In this document: positions 45,807 through 55,583 of the stretch, in pieces
Numbering within the stretch: the first letter of the stretch is position 1
Layout: each line of letters starts with the position of its first letter
Assembly (NCBI GenBank): GCA_937929805.1
Contig: CALFUT010000009.1
Location: 1-64,000 of the forward strand
DNA from: an uncultured Pirellulaceae bacterium
GTDB taxonomy: Bacteria; Planctomycetota; Planctomycetia; Pirellulales; Pirellulaceae
DNA length: 64,000 nucleotides
Direction of reading: 5' to 3'
Notes under the pieces: generated by a model
The model's database searches: none
The model's input: only the letters and a program-made list of their open reading frames with translations
What the model was told of the DNA's origin: nothing
Translations under genes and position numbers: made by a program

Positions 45807-46787
45807 GTCAGCTCGCTTTGAGTTTGCTATCGATTTGGCCATCAAAAATGCCCTCCTTGATTTTTTTATCGCCACGTAAATAACGAGAACTCCGGTTCCA
45901 CTGCGAACCACGAAATACACTAAACGCACGAAAATCGTGCTTGTTCAAAAATCTTGATGGTTGAACCGAGTTCTATTTTCGAATCTTTCGGCCGTTTCGT
46001 GGTTGGTTAACAACGTCCTTTAAACACCGCCAGCGTGGGCGACTGCCAGTCACGCAAGTCGTAGCTTGCTAGGCCAGCCGACGGCCTAATTTGGAGTGAG
46101 GTTGAGGCGGGGAATGAAGTCGCTAGGCTTTCACTCAAGCGGCATTTCATCAATCAGCGATTGGTTTTCAGACGGCTGAAGTTCCTTCGCGGCGATGACG
46201 ATTTTCTGACGGCGGATAATCCACGGACCGAGATACCTCGAGGTACCTTTTTCTTGCCCTTCCAAAATATGAGCTGCGTCCCCTTTTGGTTTTCCGCAAT
46301 CGCCGTTCTGGCGGCGGCCCAGCACTGTTCACCAATTGACTGGCTCACCAGTTAATCGAGTTCTTTCGGTCACAATTTCCAGACTTTCAAACAACTGCCT
46401 GTTATTCGGTACGTGCCGATAATCAATCGCATCGCCAGCAAGTTATCAAAACAGGCGATCGGGATCGTTCTCACCGAAGATCTGCCTCTGTCAGCTGAGC
46501 AAGGCCGCGATTGTGAAGATCCGAATTCCATCTGAGCTCAATGAACGTTGAGATCTTTTTAAACTGGGTGGCCCCAGCTTGCGGCCCCAGCTTGCGGCCC
46601 CAGCTTGCGTTACTCCAGCTTGCGTTACTCAGAACTCTTGGATTAAACGTTAAATCTGCTTGTGGCCAAGCGCTCGATCAGCTTGGACTCTTAGCGTTTG
46701 ACTGCTGCAACAGAACTCATAGAAAATTAGCACTGTTCTTGGCTCTCCGGCACCGGCAGTCCCGGAGAGCCTCGCAATACGCACTCG
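45807..46787. other. long spacer with repeats, no supported gene
   Basis: About 980 bases. A hairpin GCACGAAAATCGTGC lies at 45926-45940. An AACCACGAAA...TTTCGTGGTT inverted repeat has arms near 45906 and 45995. Three tandem copies of GGCCCCAGCTTGC (46570-46608) follow, with a degenerate pair GTTACTCCAGCTTGC after them. The open frames here lack start context and family resemblance. Confidence 0.55.
46570..46632. repeat. tandem 13-bp repeat array
   Basis: GGCCCCAGCTTGC occurs at 46570, 46583 and 46596, followed by CCAGCTTGCGTTACTC-like units to 46632. Confidence 0.85.
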
Positions 46788-47315
46788 CTAATTGTTTTCA
46801 GATATGCTTCCGACTCGTAAAGTGCGAACAAGGTACGAACCGACTGCATGCCCGGTTAATCCAATCCCAATTAATGGAGGGATTGAAACCACCAGCAACA
46901 CGTGGTTGAAATTTCCCTCGAAGTCAATCCCTTCTGCTGACAACGGGCGGGGAGGGAACAGCTCATACAATCGTAGTAGTAGATAGTCAGGGTAAGGAAA
47001 CCCCCGTGGGTATACTGTGTCAAATCCCATTTCGCACCAACGGAAACGAACTGACACCAACACTACAGCAAGGGAAAAGGCGAAGATGGGGTACCAGATA
47101 CTACACTTTGATAACAACTGCCCACCAGCGTTTCCTCGCCAAACAACGAAAAGCAGGGCAAGAAAAAAACACGATGCGTACACCAACCAAAAATGATTTA
47201 ATACTACAGTGCAGACGGCTTCATGAAGCGAGATCAACACGCCCAGAGCCGCCATAAGTGATAGCAGAGAGTGGATTCGGTACGTCGGTATGGTTGGCTT
47301 TTTAAAACTCCACAT
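46788..47315 (-). CDS. hypothetical membrane protein
   Basis: About 175 residues, with four hydrophobic segments (about 15-35, 40-58, 72-90 and 135-155 from the ATG at 47315). No family recognised. The start overlaps the end of the RTX gene by about 14 bases, so translation may be coupled to it. A role in export or anchoring of the RTX protein is possible but unsupported. Alternative upstream starts lie inside the RTX gene. Confidence 0.55.
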   Translation of the reverse strand: MWSFKKPTIPTYRIHSLLSLMAALGVLISLHEAVCTVVLNHFWLVYASCFFLALLFVVWRGNAGGQLLSKCSIWYPIFAFSLAVVLVSVRFRWCEMGFDTVYPRGFPYPDYLLLRLYELFPPRPLSAEGIDFEGNFNHVLLVVSIPPLIGIGLTGHAVGSYLVRTLRVGSISENN

Positions 47316-50300
47316 CCAATCGATCCGCGATTCTTTCCCTAGCTTCCGGTGAGAACGTGCCGCCAACTTGTCCGACTCGAGCATCAATAAATCCATCATC
47401 GTGATAGTGGTCGGTTACGTTGCCTATCGCATGCAATCCGATTTCGTGAGCGATTGCTGCTGCAACGGCTGCATCGAGTGTAATTGGCACTGGACTTAGT
47501 GCAACAAGCCTCTGAATAAACCCAGGGTTAAGCCCTGCTCTGAACCTGCCGGGTGCAGCTTGGCCCGGGACACCAGCCAATAACTGATCGTGTACCGCCA
47601 CAGTTACCTTCGTTGGGTTGGCCCCTGTCACGAACGCACCTCCAGAGTATCCCAAGTCCAATCTATCCAATTCTAGCCTACTGGCTGCCCGCTTCCAAAC
47701 GATATTCAACGTGTGTTTTACAGTAGCGTCATTTTTTGCGTTCCTTGTCATTAAATCTTGAAAGATCCTGTTGACCTCTGCTTGCACTGCTGCTGAGGCA
47801 GTCAAGGTTCTAAAGTGATAGTTGATCTCGATGGTTACTGTTTCAACTCGAGCTTGTGCGGGCTGCATCGCCACCAGAGAATTCGACACCAACCCAGTGA
47901 TGGCACTCTGGACAATTGTGTCCGTTCCGCTCTGCAAACTGGCCAACGCACCGATCAGACCATTGCCTTGGTTAACCTCCAAGCGACTGTCCGATATCTG
48001 TTGCAACGTGCTTGCACCTAAGTCAGTAACGAAGCTACTCACATCAAACAATTCCGCGACAACTTGGTCGCTACTATCAAGAGTCGCTCCGCCTACAACA
48101 GCTTGAGTTCCATTTCCGTTTGCCACAAAAGCGCTTTCAAAGTTGGCAAAACTTGAACCTGCGTCACTCAGCACCGCGGAGGATGGAACAAGGCTAACTG
48201 TCAGGTCTTGACCTAGTGCTTCTGAAACCGAACTGTTAGCCACGATCCCCCGAGCTTCAGCAATCGAAGCAGCAGTTGATACTGGCAGCGTAAAGCTGAA
48301 ATCGCCCAGCATTTGAAAGCCTGTGCCAGTTTCTTTAAATACGAATCGCTTTGTGCCAAGTGTTATAACATTGAGTCCATCAACGAAGACTTCATCGCCA
48401 GATGAAGCAAACTCGGTAAGCTCGGACCGAGAAAAAGTCCCCCGTGCGACCTCAGAAGTCAGGGACGCCAATTCATCTACTGATTGAGCAACTGTCGCCG
48501 TTGTCGCCTCGTTGACGTCCCGATGACGAAGAGCATCAATGCCATCTACGAAATCAAACGCATCGAATCCACCGTCTCCCCAAAGTTGGTCGACGTCGAT
48601 ATCCGTTCCAGCAAACAGTGAATCATCGTCAGCCCCGCCATGGATTTCGTCTGCTCCGGCATCACCAAACAACTGGTCGTTGTCTATTCCGCCATGGAGA
48701 TAGTCATCCCCTTGGCCACCTCTAATTATGTCATTGCCGTGCTCGCCTTTGAGGACATCGTTCCCCAGTCCTCCAAAGATTGTGTCGGGGTCCCTGTCGC
48801 CTTCAATGTAGTCATCACCCTCGTTGCCTTCCAATAAATCGTTGTGCCGACCACCGTAAATCGTGTCATTGCCTAGCCCGCCTCGAATATGATCGTTGTC
48901 GTCATCACCGTAGAGAGTGTCATCGCCTTCATTTCCTGCGATGAAGTCGTTGCCATTGCCTCCACCGATTAGATCATTGCCTTCACCGCCGTTGATCTCG
49001 TCGTCGCCGTCATGCCCGCCAATCGCATCGTTACCTGCGTTGCCACTGAGTACATCGTCCCCGCCACGGCCGTGGATACGGTCGTCTCCGTTCCCGCCAC
49101 TCAGCCAATCGTTACCGTTACCGCCTTCTACATAGTCGTCGCCTTCGCCACCAAAGGCACGGATGGGAGTAGATACCTCGCTCTCATAAACATACAGTTG
49201 GTCATTGCCAGCATTTAAGTGAACGACAATTTCATCGACATCCGAGGTGGCGAACGAACCGACTTCGCTGTGAAAGCGTTCAATTCGGATCGTGGTTCCA
49301 TCGTTGAATTTGTCGTCGATATGATACTTGTCATAGCCATTCGAACCCACGACGCTGAGCGTGCGGCCATCGAGTTCGATCGAAGGCCCAAGCGGCCCTG
49401 CATAACCAGTGAATGTCTCCATCCCAAAGCGATCAAGGACTTCATCCACGCTACCGTTGCCGATTTCACCCTGTACCGAGAAGGTATCGAAGCCAGTTCC
49501 ACCGCGAAGCCGGTCGGGGGAATTGTCCGTCCCACCAACGAGTGTATCGTCTCCCGTGAACCCGTTCAGTTCATCGGCTCCGCTGCCTCCAGCAAGTGAG
49601 TCATTGCCAGATCCACCATTGACGTAGTCGTCTCCGCCCTGGCCATCCAGCGTGTCATTGTCGCCTTGCCCCCAAAGCTCATCATTTCCAAGCCCACCTT
49701 CAATGATGTCATCACCACCGGCACCGAAAATGATGTCATCGCCCGACGCACCAAGTAGTTCATCATTTCCATCGTTGCCGTAGAGCGTGTCGTTTCCGTT
49801 TCCGCCAGACAAGAAGTCGTTGCCGGTTTCACCCACCAAGGTATCTTCGCCTTGGTTTCCCTCCAGCGAGTCGTCGCCGTCACCGCCGTTCAGGTTGTCA
49901 TCGCCATCACCGCCAGTAATCGAGTCGTTTCCGGTGGACCCTGTCAGCGTGTCCGCTCCAACGCCGCCATTGATCACATCATTTCCACTATGCCCGTTTA
50001 TCTGGTCATCCCCTTGGTCGCCAGAAAGCACATCGTTGCCGAGACCACCGGTGATGGTGTCGTTTCCATAACCACCTGAAATCGTATCATCGTCATTTTG
50101 CCCATTGAGTACGTCGTTGCCCGTGCGACCGAGGATATCGTCGTTCCCGTCACCGCCATTGATAATGTCGTCAGCGTAACCACCGCGCAACGTGTCGTTG
50201 CCACCTTGACCATAAATAACGGTTGGAACTTCGAGCGTGTTGGCGACAAAATCGTCTCCGTCACCCGCGAACACTGTCACCTTTGTGATTTGATCATTTT

Positions 50301-50460
50301 GAAAAGTCTGGGTAAGCAAAGGCTCGCCAGCAACGCTTACAGTAAATTCAGGCGAATTTGTATTACCAATCAACGAAATGGTATCGTCGGTTGGATTGCC
50401 TTGAATGAGCAGTTCGGTACCACTAAGCGAGACTGAGGCGAGCAACTTTCGATCCTCCAA
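47302..50460 (-). CDS. large RTX (hemolysin-type calcium-binding) repeat protein
   Basis: At least 1052 residues. Dozens of GGxGxDxLx nonapeptides (such as GGDGNDDILGRTGND and YGDDDNDHIRGG) run from about residue 80 to 620, forming parallel beta-rolls that bind calcium. The C-terminal third is non-repetitive and holds AHEIGLHAIGNVTDHYH, a near match to a metzincin zinc site. The start at 50460 is TTG and gives LEDRKLLAS; the frame upstream reads FQRLEDRKLLAS, the planctomycete leader motif. An ATG at 50572 is one base out of frame across a nine-G run. Likely secreted or surface-bound. Confidence 0.85.
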   Translation of the reverse strand: MEDRKLLASVSLSGTELLIQGNPTDDTISLIGNTNSPEFTVSVAGEPLLTQTFQNDQITKVTVFAGDGDDFVANTLEVPTVIYGQGGNDTLRGGYADDIINGGDGNDDILGRTGNDVLNGQNDDDTISGGYGNDTITGGLGNDVLSGDQGDDQINGHSGNDVINGGVGADTLTGSTGNDSITGGDGDDNLNGGDGDDSLEGNQGEDTLVGETGNDFLSGGNGNDTLYGNDGNDELLGASGDDIIFGAGGDDIIEGGLGNDELWGQGDNDTLDGQGGDDYVNGGSGNDSLAGGSGADELNGFTGDDTLVGGTDNSPDRLRGGTGFDTFSVQGEIGNGSVDEVLDRFGMETFTGYAGPLGPSIELDGRTLSVVGSNGYDKYHIDDKFNDGTTIRIERFHSEVGSFATSDVDEIVVHLNAGNDQLYVYESEVSTPIRAFGGEGDDYVEGGNGNDWLSGGNGDDRIHGRGGDDVLSGNAGNDAIGGHDGDDEINGGEGNDLIGGGNGNDFIAGNEGDDTLYGDDDNDHIRGGLGNDTIYGGRHNDLLEGNEGDDYIEGDRDPDTIFGGLGNDVLKGEHGNDIIRGGQGDDYLHGGIDNDQLFGDAGADEIHGGADDDSLFAGTDIDVDQLWGDGGFDAFDFVDGIDALRHRDVNEATTATVAQSVDELASLTSEVARGTFSRSELTEFASSGDEVFVDGLNVITLGTKRFVFKETGTGFQMLGDFSFTLPVSTAASIAEARGIVANSSVSEALGQDLTVSLVPSSAVLSDAGSSFANFESAFVANGNGTQAVVGGATLDSSDQVVAELFDVSSFVTDLGASTLQQISDSRLEVNQGNGLIGALASLQSGTDTIVQSAITGLVSNSLVAMQPAQARVETVTIEINYHFRTLTASAAVQAEVNRIFQDLMTRNAKNDATVKHTLNIVWKRAASRLELDRLDLGYSGGAFVTGANPTKVTVAVHDQLLAGVPGQAAPGRFRAGLNPGFIQRLVALSPVPITLDAAVAAAIAHEIGLHAIGNVTDHYHDDGFIDARVGQVGGTFSPEARERIADRLDVEF

Positions 50461-50572
50461 ACGCTGGAAATCAAACTGAGAGTTTGTGGCTTGCCGTCGC
50501 GGCCTCGATTTCGACCGGTGTGTTAGTTTAGCGGGGGGGGGCGATTCTGGATCGGTTGCGGCGATTGGGCAT
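50461..50572 (-). other. probable missing N-terminal part of the RTX gene across a G9 run
   Basis: The frame of the RTX gene stays open here without ATG, GTG or TTG, and encodes a basic stretch ending QFDFQRLEDRKLL. The ATG at 50572 begins MPNRRNRSRIAPP in another frame. Removing one G from the run at 50533-50541 joins them into one basic planctomycete-type leader. This is either a sequencing error or a real slippage site. Confidence 0.6.
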
Positions 50573-50851
50573 CGTGAACTCGCTTTGCTACTGAGAAGTT
50601 CGGAAGTGAAATTGGGCGAATGTTCGGTTGCAGGGAACAGAGCATTTTTGCCTTTTACGATTTGTTACCCATTGGCAGCGATAAGTCAAGTGCTTGCTCA
50701 CAAGAATCACATTTGATTCGTTTGATGTTGCCGTGTCGTGCTGATTGAGATTCGCACGAGTTACGCAATTTTTCCGCCGAGGTCACGGAACAAGCTGTCG
50801 ATATGCAGGTTCCCTCTGTGCTCAAGTAGACGAGCAATATCCAGCAAGACA

Positions 50852-51448
50852 TCAAGCGGCTTTTTGCCGGTCAGCGTTTGGTTCAGACAACCGGAGTTTC
50901 TTCGCCGCTGCATTGATTTTCTGCCGAGAAAGACGCGCGACCTTTGGATTGCCGTCGAACGATTCGATCTCCTGACGCAGCAATCGCTCGACCGCCGGCG
51001 CAACACGGTCGAAAACTGCATCAAGCACAAGGCTTGATTCATTGTGCAAGGCGGGAGCCCAGCAGGCCGTGTTGACTTTTGAAAGTAGCCGCTGAACGTC
51101 ACGACTGGGCCAGTCGATTAGAAACTCAAGCGAGTGCTTTGATTTTGGTTTGCCAGTTTGCTTCTGTTGCTTTCGCGAGCGTTGCTGGTTCTTCCAACTT
51201 GCGTTGCCGAGATCTGGCTGGACTTGAACTGAGTCGGTTTGCAACTGCGAATTGGCGTGCTGTAGGTCGGCTCCCAGTCGCTTGCTGGCTTGATCAAGCT
51301 CGAAGACGGTCGGCGTTTTTTTCGAAGCGGTGGCAAGTAAACGTTGCGCGTCTTCTGTCTCCAGTCGCGAAAGCAGCTCGATGACCAAGTCGCCTCTCAG
51401 CGCCGAGAAGATCGCGGCGGCGTCATGAATCGTTCCCGTTTCGTTCAT
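50852..51448 (-). CDS. FliG-like protein
   Basis: A 198-residue protein. Its C-terminal part follows the pattern of the FliG C-domain: RDVQRLLSKVNTACWAPALH, a region like DAVFDRVAPAVERLLRQEIE, and VARLSRQKINAAAKKL. The N-terminal part (DAAAIFSALRGDLVIELLSRLE) also resembles a FliG helical domain. The glutamine- and lysine-rich linker is not typical. It lies 66 bases behind a lipoprotein gene and a secretin gene on the same strand. Flagellar motor function is not shown; no other flagellar gene is nearby. Confidence 0.55.
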   Translation of the reverse strand: MNETGTIHDAAAIFSALRGDLVIELLSRLETEDAQRLLATASKKTPTVFELDQASKRLGADLQHANSQLQTDSVQVQPDLGNASWKNQQRSRKQQKQTGKPKSKHSLEFLIDWPSRDVQRLLSKVNTACWAPALHNESSLVLDAVFDRVAPAVERLLRQEIESFDGNPKVARLSRQKINAAAKKLRLSEPNADRQKAA

Positions 51449-51514
51449 TGGTTGTCTGCGTTGATTTTGAAAACGAGCGGTCGGTTGCTGGCGTCAAGGA
51501 AGCGAAATTTTCCA

Positions 51515-52432
51515 TCAGAACGAGCCAGGCATCCCAAAGATTCTGGGTGCCGGTTGAGGCAGGTCGGCGGCTGAGTCGTTAGCTTCGTTGGACGCGACTG
51601 AAGGAGTAACGGCTGTCCCGTTGGGCTCTGCTGATTGGTTCGGACGAGGAAAACTGTTCTCTGTTGGTGCTTTGAATGGGGCCGGGTTGGCGGACATTTT
51701 TTTACCCAGCGATGGCGGTAAGCTGAATGTTGTCGTTCGTATCCCTGACTTCTTTCCCAAGATATCGGTGTTTGCAGAAACTTGAGAAATGTGGCCGTTG
51801 CTTTGTTCGGCAATTGGCTGCTGAAAAGAGGCCTGAGCCACAAGGTTTGGCGTGTTGGTGATCTGGCTGCCGTTGGTGCTCGCATTTGCCGTCTGTGGAG
51901 TTCGGCCTGGCAACACGACTAACGATTGGCCACATCGAAGTACGTTTCCGCTTTTCGTTTTGAAGATTGGGATGAGTGTGATCGACTTGCGAAGACCGCC
52001 AACTTTCTCCCACGGAATCCAGACGCTGTACGAAGCACCGAGATCCGAGTCGCTGAAGTGATGCTGGAACTTGTCACTAGGAAAGACGAACTTCTTGTCC
52101 GCGCCGGTATGGCTTCCATCAGAATGGATGGGGTTTGATTCGTCGTAGCCATAAACAATCAGTTCGCCATCTGACTTGATTGGATTGTTTTGGGCATCGT
52201 AAATGAAGAATCGGCCACCGAATCCTTTCACGGACGGCACGCCCGGTTGTTCGTAGACGGAATCCTTCCAAACGACAGCCATCGAGGCCGGTTCAACCGG
52301 CGTTTGGGATTCCTGCGGCGCGGATAGCGGCTTCAATGGATTCCAATGGTTGCCTGTGGAACTCAGACTCGAACAGCCTGTGCCGGTCGTGAAGATCAAG
52401 CACAGGCAACCGATCGCAGAAAAAAGCTTCAT
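51515..52432 (-). CDS. hypothetical lipoprotein of the secretin operon
   Basis: A 305-residue protein with a lipoprotein signal (lipobox TGTGC, Cys20). The middle region (about 55-195) looks globular (FGGRFFIYDAQNNPIKSDGEL, SYSVWIPWEKVGGL). The C-terminus is low-complexity, rich in Ser, Asn, Pro. I recognise no family. Its ATG lies one base after the secretin stop, so the genes are tightly coupled. It could be a pilotin-like or accessory factor of the secretin; this is inference from position. Confidence 0.75.
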   Translation of the reverse strand: MKLFSAIGCLCLIFTTGTGCSSLSSTGNHWNPLKPLSAPQESQTPVEPASMAVVWKDSVYEQPGVPSVKGFGGRFFIYDAQNNPIKSDGELIVYGYDESNPIHSDGSHTGADKKFVFPSDKFQHHFSDSDLGASYSVWIPWEKVGGLRKSITLIPIFKTKSGNVLRCGQSLVVLPGRTPQTANASTNGSQITNTPNLVAQASFQQPIAEQSNGHISQVSANTDILGKKSGIRTTTFSLPPSLGKKMSANPAPFKAPTENSFPRPNQSAEPNGTAVTPSVASNEANDSAADLPQPAPRIFGMPGSF

Positions 52433-52433
52433 T

Positions 52434-55400
52434 CTATTGCTCCACGAAGTCGGCGTTGCGGACGTTTGACCCACTTCTTGCGGCTTGTTCATCAAATGAT
52501 TCTCGAAGGGCATTTGGCCGAAACCTATTTCTCAGTTGAGCAGATGCTTGCCGGATTTTTTCGAGCGAGTTGGATGGTGGATTCGAACGAGTTTGTGATC
52601 CGGCGGGTGATGGCTGCATCTGCGAGCCACCTCGATCGATCGGGCGTTGTTGACTTGAGAACGGTACGCCAGGAGCGACACCGGCATCCAGCTGAGCATC
52701 TGGGTAGACGCCGCGAGGATCGTAATCCGGGTAGAAGGTTTCCGGTTCGGCCACGACGGTCTGGCCTCCGTCGTAGTCGGTGTTGCCGTAAATTTCCGCA
52801 ACATCGCTTAAGCACCAGTGCATTCGATCGATTTCGTCACGGTTTTGTTTTTCGAGCGAGGCTTCGTCGTTCACCAGATAGGGTGTCATCACGATCAACA
52901 GTTCGCTGCGTCCGGCGGCGTCTTGTTCAAACTTGAACAGAGGGCCGACGACGGGAAGATCAGACAGGATCGGGATCCCTCGGACGAAGTTCGACTTATC
53001 TTCTTGGATCAGGCCGGAAAAAACGGCAGTTTGGCCGGATCGAGCCATCACCGTGGTTTGCGCTTGGGTTCGAAAAATTTGCGGGGCGTTAAGCACCTGC
53101 CCGTCGGTCACTGAAATTGGAATCCCTGATTCCGGCGGTCCGAGAGCCGATTTTTCGATATTGACTGCCATCACAATCATGCCGTCCGGGCTGACTCGTG
53201 GAGTGATCTCCAGAATCAGACCGACTTCTTCGAACGTGACGTTGTTGGTGACACCAAAGTTTGTTTGCGTGGTTCCTGAGATGCGAGGGACGCTTGCTCC
53301 CGAGACAATTCGCCCTTGTAGGTTTTCAAGAGTCACGACGTGCGGCTTACTCAAAACGCGCACACACTGCTTGTCCTTGAGTGCTCGCAGCAGGATGTTG
53401 ATCGAGTCGCTACCGGCGGAAAGAACCAGTCCGCCGTAACCGAGCGACGTATTGATTCGCCCAGTTGATAGATTGGTCAACGCTTGGCCAGCAAGTGATT
53501 CAGGACGAAATGCATTGGCATTTCCCACCGCGGCCGTGTTGAACGGAAAGCCAATGCTGCCATCGCCGATGGCCCCATCTGCACCAATCGAAGTTCCTCG
53601 GTTGAACAGTAGTGAGTCCTGAATGCCGAGCTCGACACCGAATTCCTCCAAGGCATCCAGATTGACTTCCGCGATCATGACTTTCACCTTTACCAAAGGT
53701 GGGCGACGGTCGAGCGCTTCGATGACTTGCTGTAGTTCGGCGTAGTATTCGGGCAAGGCACTGACGATTAGGCTGTTGCTGACAACCTCTGGTACGACGA
53801 TGACCTCGCGGTTGGTCTGGTTGACGCCGCCCAACGCACGCGGGTCTTCGTCATTGACGGTGCTGCGAGTCTCCAACCAAGTGTTAATGGCATCAGATAC
53901 ATCCAAAGCGGGCGCGTTGCTTAGGCGATAAACGAACACACGACGTTGATTGGCTTCGGCTTCATCAAGACGGTTCAATAGGTCTTCAACCACTTGCAAG
54001 TCGCCCGCCGGTCCGGAAGCAATAATCGTGTTGGTTCTTGGGTCGATGCTGAACCGAAGGTTGACCAGAGTTCCTCCATCGGTTGCCGAGGCACCCTGCA
54101 AAGGTAGATTGTTGAGGTTGCCGGCGGTTTGTCCTGCTTGAACACCCGCTTGCTGTTGGTTCGAACTATTGAACAAGTTCTCCAACATGTTAAGCAAGGT
54201 TTCAGCGTCGCCGTTGATAATTTGAAAGACTTTGATCTGGGTTTCGGCAGCGGGTAACGTGTCCAGCTGATCAATCAACGCTTCGATCAGTTCCATGCTT
54301 TTTTCAGGTCCAGTCACAACCAGCGAGTTGCTATTCTGATCAGCGGTGACTCGGACATCGAACATAATCCCGCCAAAGACGTCTTGGCCATCTCCGTTGA
54401 TTGTGCGTAGCTGCAACATGGCAGACCGCAACCGAGATTGATCGGGAGAGACGCTGGCGTCGGTCGCTTGAACGGCTTGCGTTTGCTGATTGGGGTTGAG
54501 TCCCGCGCCGGCATTGGCTTGTTGTCCGTTGATCGCATCTTGCAGAACCAACGCCATGTCCGATGCCAGTGTGTTGCGGAGCGGAAAGACGCGGACAACG
54601 TTGACTGCTGCCGTATCATTAACGTCCAATTCGGCCAGCAACTGAGCGGCTCGTTCGATCAGCTGAGGTGCTCCCCGAACGATCAGCGAGTTACTACGAA
54701 AGTCAACAATGGTCGTAACGGGCGACGATGGAAGCTGATTTTCTCCCGATCCTTGATCGGCCGCTTGACCAAAGTAGGCATCGATTCGGACTTTTGCGTC
54801 AGCCGCGGCAATGTATTGCAGCTTGAATGTGCGAAAATCGGAATCGGCTTTGGCTCCTAGGTCGACGTCGATCGTCTGAACAAGTTTCCGAACGACCTCA
54901 ACAGCGTCAGGCTGGCCGACGACCAACAACGCGTTTGGAGACTCGAGCGCCGTGATTGTTGCTTTTCCACTCCCCGCCGCATAGTTTGCATCGTACAGCT
55001 CTTGCAGGCTTTCGGCGATCGCGGCGCTTTGCACGTTCTGTAAGGGGATGCTTTGTGATGCTGGTTGCGATCTGGCGGCGTTGGCCGAGAGTTCGGCAAT
55101 GGCTTTCTGTACTAATTTGACATCATCTTTGTCACCGACCAGCGTGATGATTCCTGTGTCGGGATCCACATCGACTTTTACCGTCCCTTTGATTCCGGGA
55201 ACCGGGTTGGCGTTGCTGCCGGGCTCGAGCGTGGTCGACTGTTGAACGTTGTCGTCCGGTGGAAGGATCGCGGTAGATTGAGTCACCTGCCGTCTCGGGA
55301 ACGAAGCACGCGTCGTTGGTGGAAATGAGCGTGTGGCGGACGGACGCTGCCCAAGGGTTTGCGGTCGGACGGCAGCTGCGGAACGTGTGAACCGGTTTTG

Positions 55401-55583
55401 GTTACCGTTTGAGCGATAATAAGGTGCTCGCGATTGTTCTTTGGACTGCCGAACCTCGCTGATTGACCGGTTTGAACCGGGAATCTGCAGTTGAGCCACA
55501 GCGCGACATTCCTGACCGAGCACCATCGTCAGCATTGCGACGAAGGCAGGCAAGATTCGATTCGATTGGCGGATAGCGAGCAT
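52434..55583 (-). CDS. secretin (type II/III secretion outer-membrane channel family)
   Basis: A 1049-residue protein with a signal peptide. Repeated secretin N-domains follow (about 190-600; VRIDAYFGQAADQ, IIASGPAGDLQVVEDLLNRLDE, SLIVSALPEYYAELQQVIEALDRR). The conserved channel domain has VKVKVMIAEVNLDALEEFGVELG, VLSKPHVVTLENLQGRIVSG, and VFSGLIQEDKSNFVRGIPILSDLPVVGPLFK. The C-terminal about 150 residues are glutamine- and proline-rich. It probably forms the outer-membrane gate of a secretion or pilus-like system. The next gene is a lipoprotein. No ATPase or inner-membrane partner is in the window. Confidence 0.92.
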   Translation of the reverse strand: MLAIRQSNRILPAFVAMLTMVLGQECRAVAQLQIPGSNRSISEVRQSKEQSRAPYYRSNGNQNRFTRSAAAVRPQTLGQRPSATRSFPPTTRASFPRRQVTQSTAILPPDDNVQQSTTLEPGSNANPVPGIKGTVKVDVDPDTGIITLVGDKDDVKLVQKAIAELSANAARSQPASQSIPLQNVQSAAIAESLQELYDANYAAGSGKATITALESPNALLVVGQPDAVEVVRKLVQTIDVDLGAKADSDFRTFKLQYIAAADAKVRIDAYFGQAADQGSGENQLPSSPVTTIVDFRSNSLIVRGAPQLIERAAQLLAELDVNDTAAVNVVRVFPLRNTLASDMALVLQDAINGQQANAGAGLNPNQQTQAVQATDASVSPDQSRLRSAMLQLRTINGDGQDVFGGIMFDVRVTADQNSNSLVVTGPEKSMELIEALIDQLDTLPAAETQIKVFQIINGDAETLLNMLENLFNSSNQQQAGVQAGQTAGNLNNLPLQGASATDGGTLVNLRFSIDPRTNTIIASGPAGDLQVVEDLLNRLDEAEANQRRVFVYRLSNAPALDVSDAINTWLETRSTVNDEDPRALGGVNQTNREVIVVPEVVSNSLIVSALPEYYAELQQVIEALDRRPPLVKVKVMIAEVNLDALEEFGVELGIQDSLLFNRGTSIGADGAIGDGSIGFPFNTAAVGNANAFRPESLAGQALTNLSTGRINTSLGYGGLVLSAGSDSINILLRALKDKQCVRVLSKPHVVTLENLQGRIVSGASVPRISGTTQTNFGVTNNVTFEEVGLILEITPRVSPDGMIVMAVNIEKSALGPPESGIPISVTDGQVLNAPQIFRTQAQTTVMARSGQTAVFSGLIQEDKSNFVRGIPILSDLPVVGPLFKFEQDAAGRSELLIVMTPYLVNDEASLEKQNRDEIDRMHWCLSDVAEIYGNTDYDGGQTVVAEPETFYPDYDPRGVYPDAQLDAGVAPGVPFSSQQRPIDRGGSQMQPSPAGSQTRSNPPSNSLEKIRQASAQLRNRFRPNALRESFDEQAARSGSNVRNADFVEQ

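Noticed and set aside
46541-46909. Forward frame of about 122 codons in the 45.8-46.8 kb spacer
   Set aside because: It runs through the 13-base tandem repeat and into the antisense of the membrane protein gene, with no family resemblance.
48917-50079. Proline/serine-rich frames opposite the RTX gene
   Set aside because: They are the reverse complement of GGxGxDxL repeats; the repetitive pattern comes from the RTX coding strand.
47302-50460. A CRISPR-like array in the RTX gene
   Set aside because: The repeats encode calcium-binding nonapeptides in frame and vary in codons; no constant repeat with unique spacers.
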